Below, in pieces: positions 7,977 to 16,686 of a stretch of DNA of 64,000 nt (position 1 is its first letter; the number at the start of each line of letters is the position of its first letter). The stretch spans positions 1 through 64,000 of the forward strand of contig CAYQPF010000003.1 in assembly GCA_964419225.1 (NCBI GenBank), written 5' to 3'. The notes under the pieces are model-generated. The model ran no database searches. It was not told the DNA's origin and saw only the letters and a program-made list of their open reading frames with translations. The position numbers and the translations under genes are program-made. This DNA comes from CAYQPF01 sp964419225 (lineage in GTDB: Bacteria > Cloacimonadota > Cloacimonadia > Cloacimonadales > CAYQPF01).

Positions 7977-8426
7977 ATGAAGAAAGAATTTAAGACTGAT
8001 GGGAGCATAAAGGAGATCATTCCTTTAAAGCCGGGCAAGGGTATAGCCAGACCTTTGTACGGGACAAGAATACAGGCAGGGTTTCCCTCACCTGCAGAAG
8101 ATTATATCGAGGCAATGCTGGATCTCAATGATTATCTTATCCAGCATCCGGCTGCCACATTTTTTGTCAGAGTGGACGGTTTTTCCATGATGAATGCGGG
8201 TATTTTCCCCGATGATATTCTCATTGTGGATCGTTCTCTGGAACCATTTTCCAATAAGATCGTGATTGCTGTGATTGATGGAGAACTCACTGTTAAAAGA
8301 CTGATCAGAGAGAACGGTAAACGCTATCTGATCCCGGATAATCCGGACTACCCTAAAATTGTGATCGAAGACTGGATGGATCTGACCATCTGGGGAGTCG
8401 TTACATATGTCATCCACAAGGTCTGA
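7977..8426 (+). CDS. umuD: UmuD-like self-cleaving translesion-polymerase accessory protein
   Basis: 149 residues, close to the family's usual 140. The predicted RecA-stimulated cleavage site lies between Ala34 and Gly35 in QAGFPSPAEDYIE. The serine-lysine dyad is Ser70 in DGFSMMNAGIFPDD and Lys107 in GELTVKRLIR. After cleavage, UmuD' would join UmuC to form DNA polymerase V for damage bypass in the cytoplasm. The ATG has GGAG only two bases before it, an unusually short spacing, but no other start fits upstream of the cleavage site. A perfect palindrome just upstream suggests SOS-type repression. Its end overlaps umuC by 20 bases, so the two are translationally coupled. Confidence 0.92.
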   Translation: MKKEFKTDGSIKEIIPLKPGKGIARPLYGTRIQAGFPSPAEDYIEAMLDLNDYLIQHPAATFFVRVDGFSMMNAGIFPDDILIVDRSLEPFSNKIVIAVIDGELTVKRLIRENGKRYLIPDNPDYPKIVIEDWMDLTIWGVVTYVIHKV

Positions 8427-9702
8427 TAAACTGAAGCCAATCTACGCATTGGTGGATTGTAACAGTTTTTATGTATCCTGTGAACGGATCTTTTATCCCT
8501 ACCTGGACAATAAACCGGTGGGAGTATTATCCAATAACGATGGATGTCTGGTCGCTCTGTCCAAAGAAATGAAAGAGTTGGGAATTGAAAGAGGAACTCC
8601 AGCTTTCAAGATTGATCATTTGATCAAGAAATTCGATATACATTTATTCTCCTCCAATTATGCTTTATATGGTGATATTTCCTCCAGAGTGATGAAAGTG
8701 CTTTCGCAATTCAGTCCGGAAATGGAAGTCTATTCCATAGATGAAGCATTCTTATCACTGGAAGGCATTCCATGCACATCATTGACTGATTATGGCAAAG
8801 ATATCAGAAGGACTATCAAGCAATGGATAGGTATGCCGACCACGGTCGGGATTGCCCGCACCAAGACGCTGGCCAAGCTTGCCAATAAGATCGCCAAGAA
8901 AAAGAAAGCATATGAGGGTGTATTTGATCTGACAGATCATCCTGATCTCCAGGGGATTCTGGAAGCAACACCCCTGATAGATATCTGGGGACTGGGGTAC
9001 AGACAGTCCAAAAAGATGATGGGCTACGGAATAGTCAATGCCTGGCAGTTTGTCAATGCCCCGGAGAAACTCATCAAGAAGAAACTGACCATTGTTGGAT
9101 ATAAGACACAGCAAGAACTGAAAGGTATTCCCTGTATTGACATGGAAACAGATATCAAAGCCAAGAAGAATATCGTTACCTCCAAGTCCTTCAGTTATCC
9201 TGTGAGTGAATTGGAAGAACTGGAAGAGGCAATCTCAACTTACTGCTCCAATGCAGTGGAGAAATTGCGAAAACAAAACTGTATGGCCAAGCAGGTAATC
9301 GTATTTCTTACGACCAATCCTTTTAAGAATACTCCGCAATATGCCAATTACAAAGATGGTTCTCTTTTTTCTTATTCACTTTATACGCATGATTTTATTC
9401 AGGTGGCGACAAGAATCCTCCGCTCTATTTACAAGAGCGGTTATGTTTATAAAAAAGTAGGGATAATGATTTACGACATTATCAAGGTCGAGAATTATCA
9501 GCCGGAAATCTTTATCCCACCTCAGAACTATGATAAAATGTTGAAAATCATGGAGAGTATTGATGTGATCAATTCCAAATTAGGAAAGAATTATATTCAA
9601 TACGGAAGCAACGGAATCAATAAAACCTGGTCTATGAAGAGGGAAAAACTTGGAGAGGCCAAGACAACCAGTTGGGAGAAACTACCCAGAGTGAAGGCTT
9701 GA
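8407..9702 (+). CDS. umuC: UmuC-like Y-family DNA polymerase
   Basis: 431 residues, the normal length. Y-family motifs are present: YALVDCNSFYVSCERIFYP (Asp metal ligand), VLSNNDGCLVALSKE, and YSIDEAFLSLEG, whose Asp-Glu pair is catalytic. The thumb region includes PTTVGIARTKTLAKLANKIA, followed by the little-finger domain and the UmuC C-terminal extension. It is the catalytic subunit of polymerase V, copying past lesions with low fidelity. The start at 8407 lies inside the end of umuD, behind GGGGAG, and one base separates its stop from the SRAP start. The gene order umuD-umuC-SRAP argues for one damage-response operon. Confidence 0.95.
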   Translation: MSSTRSDKLKPIYALVDCNSFYVSCERIFYPYLDNKPVGVLSNNDGCLVALSKEMKELGIERGTPAFKIDHLIKKFDIHLFSSNYALYGDISSRVMKVLSQFSPEMEVYSIDEAFLSLEGIPCTSLTDYGKDIRRTIKQWIGMPTTVGIARTKTLAKLANKIAKKKKAYEGVFDLTDHPDLQGILEATPLIDIWGLGYRQSKKMMGYGIVNAWQFVNAPEKLIKKKLTIVGYKTQQELKGIPCIDMETDIKAKKNIVTSKSFSYPVSELEELEEAISTYCSNAVEKLRKQNCMAKQVIVFLTTNPFKNTPQYANYKDGSLFSYSLYTHDFIQVATRILRSIYKSGYVYKKVGIMIYDIIKVENYQPEIFIPPQNYDKMLKIMESIDVINSKLGKNYIQYGSNGINKTWSMKREKLGEAKTTSWEKLPRVKA

Positions 9703-9703
9703 T

Positions 9704-10297
9704 ATGTGTGGTCAGTTTGCCATATTTTCCAAATTACAGGATATCATTAATTACTACAATTTATTACAGGAAATCGAAGAAGAGCTTCAAACAGGAGAGA
9801 CAGTCTATCCGGGAAAACAGCATCCAGTGCTGCTGAACTTAAACCAGAAAAGGAAGCTGGAATTTATGCAGTGGGGTTTGATACCATTCTGGGCTAAGGA
9901 TGCTGAAGTCGGAAAGATGCTGCACAATGCCAGATTAGAGACCTTGTCAGAAAAGCCGAGTTTTAAGTATGCTCTGGAAAAAAGAAGGTGCCTGATCCCG
10001 GCAAACGGATTTTTTGAGTGGACAAAAAGCAAAAAGAAGCATTATTTTCAGGTCAAAGATAAGGAACTGATCTCTTTTGCGGGGTTATGGGAAAGCTGGA
10101 AAGACCCTGAGAACAACATTATTAAGACCTTTACGATAATTACAACTGAAGCTAATGAAGCAGTCTCCCCTATTCACAACAGAATGCCTGTGATCCTTAA
10201 ACCGGAATTCTATCATGACTGGCTGGGATTTAAAATAGCTAAACCAGAAGAGCAGCATCAGTTTGAGGCAGCGGAAATAGTAGTCAGTGGGCAGTAG
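9704..10297 (+). CDS. SRAP/YedK-HMCES-type abasic-site protein
   Basis: 197 residues. It begins MCGQFAI, and Cys2 is the residue that, after removal of Met1, forms the covalent link to abasic sites in the SRAP family. Further motifs are MQWGLIPFWAKD, NARLETLSEKPSF, RRCLIPANGFFEW (catalytic Glu) and the histidine in SPIHNRMPVIL. The family protects abasic sites in single-stranded DNA. It starts one base after umuC and is presumably co-regulated with it. The final codons (IVVSGQ) are encoded by sequence that matches an intergenic repeat found beside the deoA-type gene at 26892-26911, so the natural C-terminus may have been altered by that repeat. Confidence 0.92.
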   Translation: MCGQFAIFSKLQDIINYYNLLQEIEEELQTGETVYPGKQHPVLLNLNQKRKLEFMQWGLIPFWAKDAEVGKMLHNARLETLSEKPSFKYALEKRRCLIPANGFFEWTKSKKKHYFQVKDKELISFAGLWESWKDPENNIIKTFTIITTEANEAVSPIHNRMPVILKPEFYHDWLGFKIAKPEEQHQFEAAEIVVSGQ

Positions 10298-10317
10298 AAA
10301 AAACAGTTGAGAGTTAA
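10277..10317 (+). repeat. Fragment of the TCAGTGGGCAGT / AGTTGAGAG repeat, overlapping the SRAP stop
   Basis: TAGTAGTCAGTGGGCAGTAG here matches 18 of 20 bases with the reverse complement of 26892-26911. It is followed in both places by an A/G-rich spacer and the AGTTGAGAGTT heptamer. In both cases the repeat starts at or within the last codons of a gene. Confidence 0.55.
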
Positions 10318-10457
10318 ACCTTTTATGCCTTTTTTGAAGATAAGTATGCAGTTTAACAATTAATTTATTGACCGACTTAAATATTTCTGAGATTGGTATT
10401 TTTTGATTGCAGAAGTTGAAAATGCATTTGAATATTGTTCTGAAGGAGACAGATTTG
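10298..10457. other. Intergenic gap after the SRAP gene
   Basis: No gene or convincing terminator is visible. The left 20 bases belong to the repeat fragment above. The right end contains AAGGAG at 10443-10448, the ribosome-binding site of the barrel gene. Confidence 0.4.
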
Positions 10458-11750
10458 ATGAGGAAATCAATATTTCTTTTACCCACGCTTTGGCTGGCAG
10501 TTTGTTTTTTGAATGCTTTTCCTGTTAATAGGAATTTTTATGATGATTATAATGAGCAAATATCGGATACAAGGAGTTTGGCACTAGGTAAAACAAGTAA
10601 TCTTAACAGTAATCAGGCATTCTCCTTATTTGATAATCCCGCACTACTTTCCCACACTGACAGAATGCAATGCGGAATTAATGTTAAATTTGAAAATGAA
10701 GCGATAAAGAGAGTTATACACTCTTCTTCATATAATAATATAGAGGGTAATTATAACTATTCTAACCGTGATTTCAAAAACCAATTGTCTGTTAATTCAT
10801 TTTCTGTTGTTATACCCATGTTCAAAACTGGCGGAAAACATCAATTAGGATTGGGAATAGGTTATAGAGAGCTATATGATTACAATTTTGAATTAGAACC
10901 TAAAGCAGGATATTTTAAGGATTCTGAGTTTTATAAAGGCGGATTAGATGTCTTAACTCTGGGCCTGGGTTTGAAAGTCACTGAAAACGTATCCTGGGGT
11001 TTAAACATCAATAGAGGCAAGAGTAAGAATAAGAGTGAGCAGTTGCTTTTCCCAGAAGAAAATTCATATTTGTTTAGTGATGCCAATTACAACGAAGAAA
11101 TATCAACAATGTTTTTTTCTTTTGGAGTTAAGTACACACCCAGCAGTAAAATTGAAATTGGCTTAGCTGCTACTATGCCGCATGATATAAACTATAGTGC
11201 AAATATTTATCATATGGGTATTACTTTAGAGAAATTGAAGGAAGAGTATTCAATAAATTTGCCTTTGGAGTATTCCCTTGCAGTTAATTATTATACATTT
11301 CCTGATTTTCTCGTCGCTTTTGAATATCGAAACAAGAATATTAAAGCTTTGAAAGCTGATTGTTCAAAGCCAGATTTACCCGAATCCATTCCCCTCTATA
11401 AATTTAAGTCAAACAGTGTAAAAGATGGTCATGATTTTAGATTTGGAATAGAGTATAAGCTTCGTTTTCCTATAAGAGCTGGGGTTTTTTACACAGCAGT
11501 ACCACTGATTGATGTTTTTTACAATTCTTACAGTAATAGCCTAGAGTCAGACATGAAGCCCAAATATTTAGAAGGATTCACCTTGGGTACAGAATTTGCC
11601 TTTCAAAAGCATGTTGTTATTGGATTAGCATATGAGGTGGCCCAAATTTCGAACAATAATAGTAATTCGAGCAATTATCGTGGTTTTTATGAATACTCCC
11701 AGAAATTAACCTACCAGAAGTTCAACCTGAACCTTATTTACAAAATTTGA
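10458..11750 (+). CDS. Outer-membrane beta-barrel protein, FadL/OMPP1-like
   Basis: 430 residues from ATG 10458, chosen because AAGGAG lies 9 bases upstream and a signal peptide follows at once (MRKSIFLLPTLWLAVCFLNA). A frame open from 10407 would add 17 residues without a ribosome-binding site. After the signal comes a region resembling the N-terminus of FadL/PorV-type barrels (TRSLALGKTSNLN, then FSLFDNPALLS), followed by alternating amphipathic strands to the end. The C-terminus KFNLNLIYKI is a typical last strand. It probably sits in the outer membrane. The substrate is unknown and similarity is too weak to separate a transporter from a secretion accessory. Confidence 0.7.
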   Translation: MRKSIFLLPTLWLAVCFLNAFPVNRNFYDDYNEQISDTRSLALGKTSNLNSNQAFSLFDNPALLSHTDRMQCGINVKFENEAIKRVIHSSSYNNIEGNYNYSNRDFKNQLSVNSFSVVIPMFKTGGKHQLGLGIGYRELYDYNFELEPKAGYFKDSEFYKGGLDVLTLGLGLKVTENVSWGLNINRGKSKNKSEQLLFPEENSYLFSDANYNEEISTMFFSFGVKYTPSSKIEIGLAATMPHDINYSANIYHMGITLEKLKEEYSINLPLEYSLAVNYYTFPDFLVAFEYRNKNIKALKADCSKPDLPESIPLYKFKSNSVKDGHDFRFGIEYKLRFPIRAGVFYTAVPLIDVFYNSYSNSLESDMKPKYLEGFTLGTEFAFQKHVVIGLAYEVAQISNNNSNSSNYRGFYEYSQKLTYQKFNLNLIYKI

Positions 11751-11882
11751 TCAATAGAGAAACTGTGCTAGATGGAGAGAAAAGTTTCGCAGTCTCAATG
11801 ATGGAAACCAATACTTTTGTAAATAAATATTGACTTTATTTAGGGCTGGATGCAAAAATTGCATTATATTTGGGGAGGGCAT

Positions 11883-13214
11883 ATGCAAAGTGTTGATATA
11901 TTTACAGAAGAGATGCGTAAACATAAACTTGATCAGGTCGTAATAGATACTTTTTTACAGTATTATCAGCAACTTGTGTCTGGAGCGACAGGCAAACTTG
12001 GCAGAGAAGAGATTGAAGCTCCTGGCTGTCAGAACATCGTTAATTATGAAGAATTACCTGAAGGTGATACAGCATTGTTATCCAAATTAGCAGTGATCAA
12101 GCTCAATGGCGGTTTGGGTACGAGCATGGGTTTAACCAAAGCTAAGTCGCTGCTGAGAGTTAAGGGAGCAGATAATTTTCTGGATATTACAGCGAAGCAG
12201 ATAATTTATATACGCGAAAAGACCGGAATCAATATCCCCTTGATATTTATGGACAGTTTTAATACCTCGGCGGACACATTAGATTACTTAAAAAAATACC
12301 CGGAGTTGAAACTAGATTATTTACCTTTGGATTTTCAGCAGAATAAATTCCCCAAAGTACGAGAGGATAAGCTGCATCCACTGCAGACCTCTAATGTTTC
12401 GCAAAACTGGAATCCTCCTGGACATGGGGATATCTATATGTCTCTGGTTTCCACCGGGATTCTGGATATTCTTCTGAGCAAGGGTTTCGAATATATCTTT
12501 GTTTCAAACTCAGATAACTTGGGAGCTGTAGTTGATAAAAAGATTCTCTCTTATATGAAGCAGAAGGAAGTACCGTTCCTGATGGAAGTCTGCCCCCGTA
12601 CAGTTCTTGATAAAAAGGGTGGTCATTTAGCCCAGACCAAAGCAGGGCAATTAGTCTTGAGAGAAGTAGCCCAGTGTCCGGAAGAAGAAGTGGAAGAATT
12701 CCAAAATATTGAATTATACAAGTATTTCAATACGAACAATCTCTGGATCGATTTGAAAGCATTGAAGGAAGAATTAATCCGGAACAATAATGTAATGTTA
12801 TTACCTCTGATTCTCAATAAGAAGAAAGTCGAAGATGTGAAGGTTATCCAGATAGAAACAGCTATGGGAGCAGCGATCAGCACCTTTAAAGGCAGTAAAG
12901 CTTTGGTGGTGGAACGGAGCAGGTTTGCCCCGGTGAAGAAGACTACAGACTTGTTGGCAATCTGGTCAGATGCATATGAATTAACAAATGATTACAGAAT
13001 TGTACTTACCCCGCCTTTGACAGAAGCGCCCACGATGGATCTTGATGAGAAATATTACGGTTTGATCGATGATCTGGAATTGAGATTTGCTCAGGGTGTG
13101 CCTTCACTTAAGGAATGTAAAAAGCTCAAAGTGAGAGGAAATGTTTTCTTTCAGGGAGAAGGGATAATTTTTAAAGATGAAGTAACGATCAACAGTATCA
13201 ATGACCCTCAGTAG
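11883..13214 (+). CDS. UTP--glucose-1-phosphate uridylyltransferase, eukaryotic UGP2 type
   Basis: 443 residues from ATG 11883, behind GGGGAGGG; an upstream in-frame ATG at 11850 lacks this signal. The nucleotide-binding loop KLNGGLGTSMGLTKAKSLL and the PPGHGDIY, VSNSDNLGA and NTNNLWIDL blocks identify the UDPGP family seen in eukaryotes and some bacteria, rather than the common bacterial GalU. It makes UDP-glucose from UTP and glucose-1-phosphate for glycan synthesis. It is followed 13 bases later by a Wzx-like flippase, so the pair probably serves envelope polysaccharide. The C-terminus ends NDPQ, shorter than eukaryotic enzymes with their full beta-helix tail. Confidence 0.9.
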   Translation: MQSVDIFTEEMRKHKLDQVVIDTFLQYYQQLVSGATGKLGREEIEAPGCQNIVNYEELPEGDTALLSKLAVIKLNGGLGTSMGLTKAKSLLRVKGADNFLDITAKQIIYIREKTGINIPLIFMDSFNTSADTLDYLKKYPELKLDYLPLDFQQNKFPKVREDKLHPLQTSNVSQNWNPPGHGDIYMSLVSTGILDILLSKGFEYIFVSNSDNLGAVVDKKILSYMKQKEVPFLMEVCPRTVLDKKGGHLAQTKAGQLVLREVAQCPEEEVEEFQNIELYKYFNTNNLWIDLKALKEELIRNNNVMLLPLILNKKKVEDVKVIQIETAMGAAISTFKGSKALVVERSRFAPVKKTTDLLAIWSDAYELTNDYRIVLTPPLTEAPTMDLDEKYYGLIDDLELRFAQGVPSLKECKKLKVRGNVFFQGEGIIFKDEVTINSINDPQ

Positions 13215-13227
13215 GAATGCATTTTAG

Positions 13228-14706
13228 ATGCTTGCTTTGATCAAATCTACTTTGAAGAATTCCGTAATATACGGCTTCGGCAATATTGCCACGAAAATAG
13301 TCGGTTTTATCCTCCTGCCTTTCTATACTCAGACTCTGGCAGTGTCAGATTATGGTGTATTAGGTATGATGGAAGTGACAGCAGATGTCCTGATAGCCAC
13401 CTTTGGACTCAATTTATATTATTCCTACAGCCGTTGGTATTGGGATGATAAGCATAAGAGTAAGCAGAAGGAAATCACTTTTACAACATTTACTTTTCTG
13501 ATAGCTGTATCTATGCTGATGATTATTTCAATGTCATTATCATCAGGAATTTTATCAAAGATCTTATTTGATTCAACTAAATACAGTTACTTAATAGTCT
13601 TAATGGCGACATCTGCAGGTTTTATGATCGCCGGGCAGATTCCTGCTTCTTTGATGCAATTGAAGGAAAAAGCATTGTTGTTTGCCATTTCGAATGTTAT
13701 CAGGCTGATAATTTCACTTGGCTTGACAATCCTTTTTGTTGTAGGTATGAAGAGAAATGTAGAAGGGATCTACGAAGCACAGATCATCTCGTATTTTATT
13801 TATTTCCTGATGCTGACCAAATTTATCTGGAAAAACATGACTCCTAAATTTGAACCAACAATTTTGAAGAGTATGCTACAATTCAGTTTTCCTTTGATGC
13901 TGGCCTCTGTAGCTAATATTGCTTTGTCAGTATCTGACAGATATTTTTTGAAGTTCATGGCGTCCTTAAAAGATGTGGGAACATATTCACTTGGGTATAA
14001 AATGGCTAATACGATCAAAGTATTTCTGGTCACATCCATCCAATTAGCGTTGACACCCATCCTGTTCAAATCAATGAATAAAGATAATGTGAAGAGAATC
14101 TACAGTAAATCCTTAACATATTTTACCTATATAACTATGCTGGCAGTGCTGTTTATGTCGATGTTCGGCAAAGAGATCATCAAACTGATAGCACAAAAGC
14201 AGGAGTATTGGCCGGCATATCAGATCATTCCGATAATTTCATTCGGTGTTATTTTCACGATGATGAAGGATAATGTGGCAATCGGTTTATCAATTGAGAA
14301 GAAAACAAAAACCATTTCTTTGGTGATCATCTTCAGTTCGTTTATCAATATAGGGTTGAACTGTTTTCTGGTGAAGTATTATCAGAGCTATGGTGCAGCA
14401 ACCTCATTTTTAGTATCCCAAATCATTTACTTCTTCCTGATCTTTCATTATGCTCAGAAGTGTTACCCGGTTAATTATGAAAAGAAGAAATTGAGCTATA
14501 TGTTCATATTAGGTCTTTGTCTTTATGCTATATCCACACTGACAACAGACTGCAGTTTATTGATTCGGCTAGTTGTTAAATCAGGATTGATTATGAGTTT
14601 CCCGGTCATTCTGTATTATCTCAATTTCTATGAGCAGGCAGAGCTGGATACAGTCCGCAAAGCTCTTAACAGTTATCGGGAAGTAGCTCGTAAGTATTTA
14701 CAATAG
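13228..14706 (+). CDS. Wzx-like lipid-linked oligosaccharide flippase (MOP superfamily)
   Basis: 492 residues with about twelve hydrophobic segments along the whole length. The N-terminus has the family pattern LKNSVIYGFGNIATKIVGFI, then LLPFYTQTLAVSDYGVLGMM. Later segments such as FPLMLASVANIALSVSDRYF fit the second half-repeat. By family it moves undecaprenyl-linked sugar repeats across the inner membrane. It follows the UGPase gene by 13 bases. Its end overlaps the convergent VWA gene by 9 bases, leaving no room for a terminator between them. Confidence 0.85.
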   Translation: MLALIKSTLKNSVIYGFGNIATKIVGFILLPFYTQTLAVSDYGVLGMMEVTADVLIATFGLNLYYSYSRWYWDDKHKSKQKEITFTTFTFLIAVSMLMIISMSLSSGILSKILFDSTKYSYLIVLMATSAGFMIAGQIPASLMQLKEKALLFAISNVIRLIISLGLTILFVVGMKRNVEGIYEAQIISYFIYFLMLTKFIWKNMTPKFEPTILKSMLQFSFPLMLASVANIALSVSDRYFLKFMASLKDVGTYSLGYKMANTIKVFLVTSIQLALTPILFKSMNKDNVKRIYSKSLTYFTYITMLAVLFMSMFGKEIIKLIAQKQEYWPAYQIIPIISFGVIFTMMKDNVAIGLSIEKKTKTISLVIIFSSFINIGLNCFLVKYYQSYGAATSFLVSQIIYFFLIFHYAQKCYPVNYEKKKLSYMFILGLCLYAISTLTTDCSLLIRLVVKSGLIMSFPVILYYLNFYEQAELDTVRKALNSYREVARKYLQ

Positions 14707-16686
14707 ACCCCATCTTTTTCTAAAGAATAATTCCAGACAAAAACAAATTATGAACAGCCCAACGAAGTACCATTTTCTATAAAGTGGAATTTCCAGATAT
14801 TTGCTTTCCTTAATTTTCTCAGTATTTTTGGGACTGATAGCTGAAGTTTCCTGAGGAGAAAAACTTTTGCCGTCGGTAATCTTACTAATATAAGACAAAA
14901 GAGGAGAGTTGAAATCCAGATCTTTTTGTTCAGCATTCTGTTCATGAATGAGGAATTCACCTTTGGAAGATAATTTCAGACGATCATCCTGTACGATAAA
15001 ACTATATTTACCTTCTTTGAGACCTGCCACTTCAGCTTTATACTCATCTCCGTCAGGATTAAGAAAATCTACATAAACTTCTTTGTTGTTTTGCAGAATT
15101 CTAATCTTAGGATTAATATTTCTGAGGATGTTCAGTTTTTCGTCGAAAGCACTCAGTTTAACAACAGCAGATTCACCAGAAAAGTAACTGTTTTTTACAG
15201 AATAGGCATGGAAACGATCTGTGTTTTGACTGCTGATCCAGGAGATCAGATCCATGATGAAATTGCGGTAATTATTGTTTTCATCCCACAACTGCCATTT
15301 CCAGAGATTATAAAAGGGCAGAAGAATGCTTTTTCTATTCAGCAGATCACTGTAAACAATAGCAGGACTTCTGGCTTCATTAGAGAATTCTGCGAGAATC
15401 TGACTTTCATTCTTGGCTTTGATATAATAATAATCCAAAGGTGGGATATTTTGAATATCCTTTTCACTGAAGCGGAAAAGTTCATACTGTTTACTGGCAT
15501 TGGTTAGTTTAAAGCTATCCTTGAAAAGGTTAGCAATATTGGACATTGTCCCCGGGAGGTATTCGAGAAGCTGATTCTGAGGTTTACCCATGAAGATAAG
15601 TCCCGTGTTTTGAGAGAACCAGGAACGAAGAATATTTAAATCAGCAGGATTGAAATTCAAGGTTCCATTATTCAGGATAATGAGCAGTACCGGCTTATCT
15701 TTCAGCTCCAGATTGATCTTAGTGCTTTTTATATACAGTCCATTATTTTTACTCAAAAGGACATTTTTTGTCCAGTGTTCATTGAGATTTATCACCTCAT
15801 TGAAGAATTTTACATCCCAATTGAGTTTATCAGAGATAATAATAATTTTAGATTTATTATCCAGAACCTGAATTGAAGCCGGATAGATATTGTTGACTGA
15901 GTTAATTTCACCAGATACAGGAACAATTCTGAATTTGAGGGGCATGAGACCAACTTTGGCAAAGGTTTTATCCAGAGATATCCTTTGAAAACTCTCTTTA
16001 CTGAAATCAATGCTCTTCTTTTCGATAAGCTGATCGTCTGCGTAGAATTCCAGAACAGCTTTACCTGCATAATTTTTGGCCAGAAGTTCTGCGATAACAG
16101 GTGTTATTTCATTTTTATAACAGGTCTTGTTAAGAATGAGGTTAGACAGTTGGAGATCAACATCTTTGGTTTTGGTTTCAATATTGATAGTGTGAACCGG
16201 AATATGCAGATTACTCAGTTTGAGCAAAGATTCTTCGCGGAACCACCCATCAGAAAGCAGATAAATCTCCTGTACATTCTTAAATCCTTTACTCTTACTA
16301 TATTGTTCTACTGCTTTAATGAAGTTCGTATTATTGACAGATCCCGAGACTCCATCGGCAAAAGTAATTTCTTCCACTTCAAAGTTCCCGGAATATTTGT
16401 CTTTGATGGTTTGAATAAGTGGTTTAAGCAATTCCTTTTTAGTATTTTTATCAATTAAAAGATCCATGCTGCGGGAATTGTCAATAAAAAGCAATACTCT
16501 GGGTTTATTCCAGGTATTGCGGACAAAGCTGAGAACAGGGTTAACCAGCAGTACAGCTATGATAATCAGAGAAATACTTCTCAGAACATATAGCAGCAAT
16601 TTCCTGCGGGGAGAAATCTCTGGTGTTGACTTCCTGTAGAACAACCAGACTGTAACCAAAATTAAAGTAGTTATTAAATATATCAT
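14698..16686 (-). CDS. VWA-domain membrane protein (BatA/B-like architecture)
   Basis: 662 residues. Two N-terminal membrane helices (about 3-16 and 30-55) precede a von Willebrand A domain whose MIDAS start is LLFIDNSRSM (Asp69-x-Ser-x-Ser). A long periplasmic beta-rich region follows and a last membrane helix lies near 640-655, ending FFRKRWGLL. This resembles the BatA/BatB type of aerotolerance-operon proteins and related predicted surveillance proteins; exact function is unknown. Its ATG shares one base with the stop of the upstream barrel gene, so it is translationally coupled to the lipoprotein-barrel pair. A role in envelope assembly is inference. Its 3' end overlaps the opposing flippase gene by 9 bases. 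Confidence 0.75.
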   Translation of the reverse strand: MIYLITTLILVTVWLFYRKSTPEISPRRKLLLYVLRSISLIIIAVLLVNPVLSFVRNTWNKPRVLLFIDNSRSMDLLIDKNTKKELLKPLIQTIKDKYSGNFEVEEITFADGVSGSVNNTNFIKAVEQYSKSKGFKNVQEIYLLSDGWFREESLLKLSNLHIPVHTINIETKTKDVDLQLSNLILNKTCYKNEITPVIAELLAKNYAGKAVLEFYADDQLIEKKSIDFSKESFQRISLDKTFAKVGLMPLKFRIVPVSGEINSVNNIYPASIQVLDNKSKIIIISDKLNWDVKFFNEVINLNEHWTKNVLLSKNNGLYIKSTKINLELKDKPVLLIILNNGTLNFNPADLNILRSWFSQNTGLIFMGKPQNQLLEYLPGTMSNIANLFKDSFKLTNASKQYELFRFSEKDIQNIPPLDYYYIKAKNESQILAEFSNEARSPAIVYSDLLNRKSILLPFYNLWKWQLWDENNNYRNFIMDLISWISSQNTDRFHAYSVKNSYFSGESAVVKLSAFDEKLNILRNINPKIRILQNNKEVYVDFLNPDGDEYKAEVAGLKEGKYSFIVQDDRLKLSSKGEFLIHEQNAEQKDLDFNSPLLSYISKITDGKSFSPQETSAISPKNTEKIKESKYLEIPLYRKWYFVGLFIICFCLELFFRKRWGLL

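Noticed and set aside
14748..16458. Open frames overlapping the VWA gene on both strands
   Set aside because: The VWA frame has clear domain motifs; the others are low-complexity shadows.
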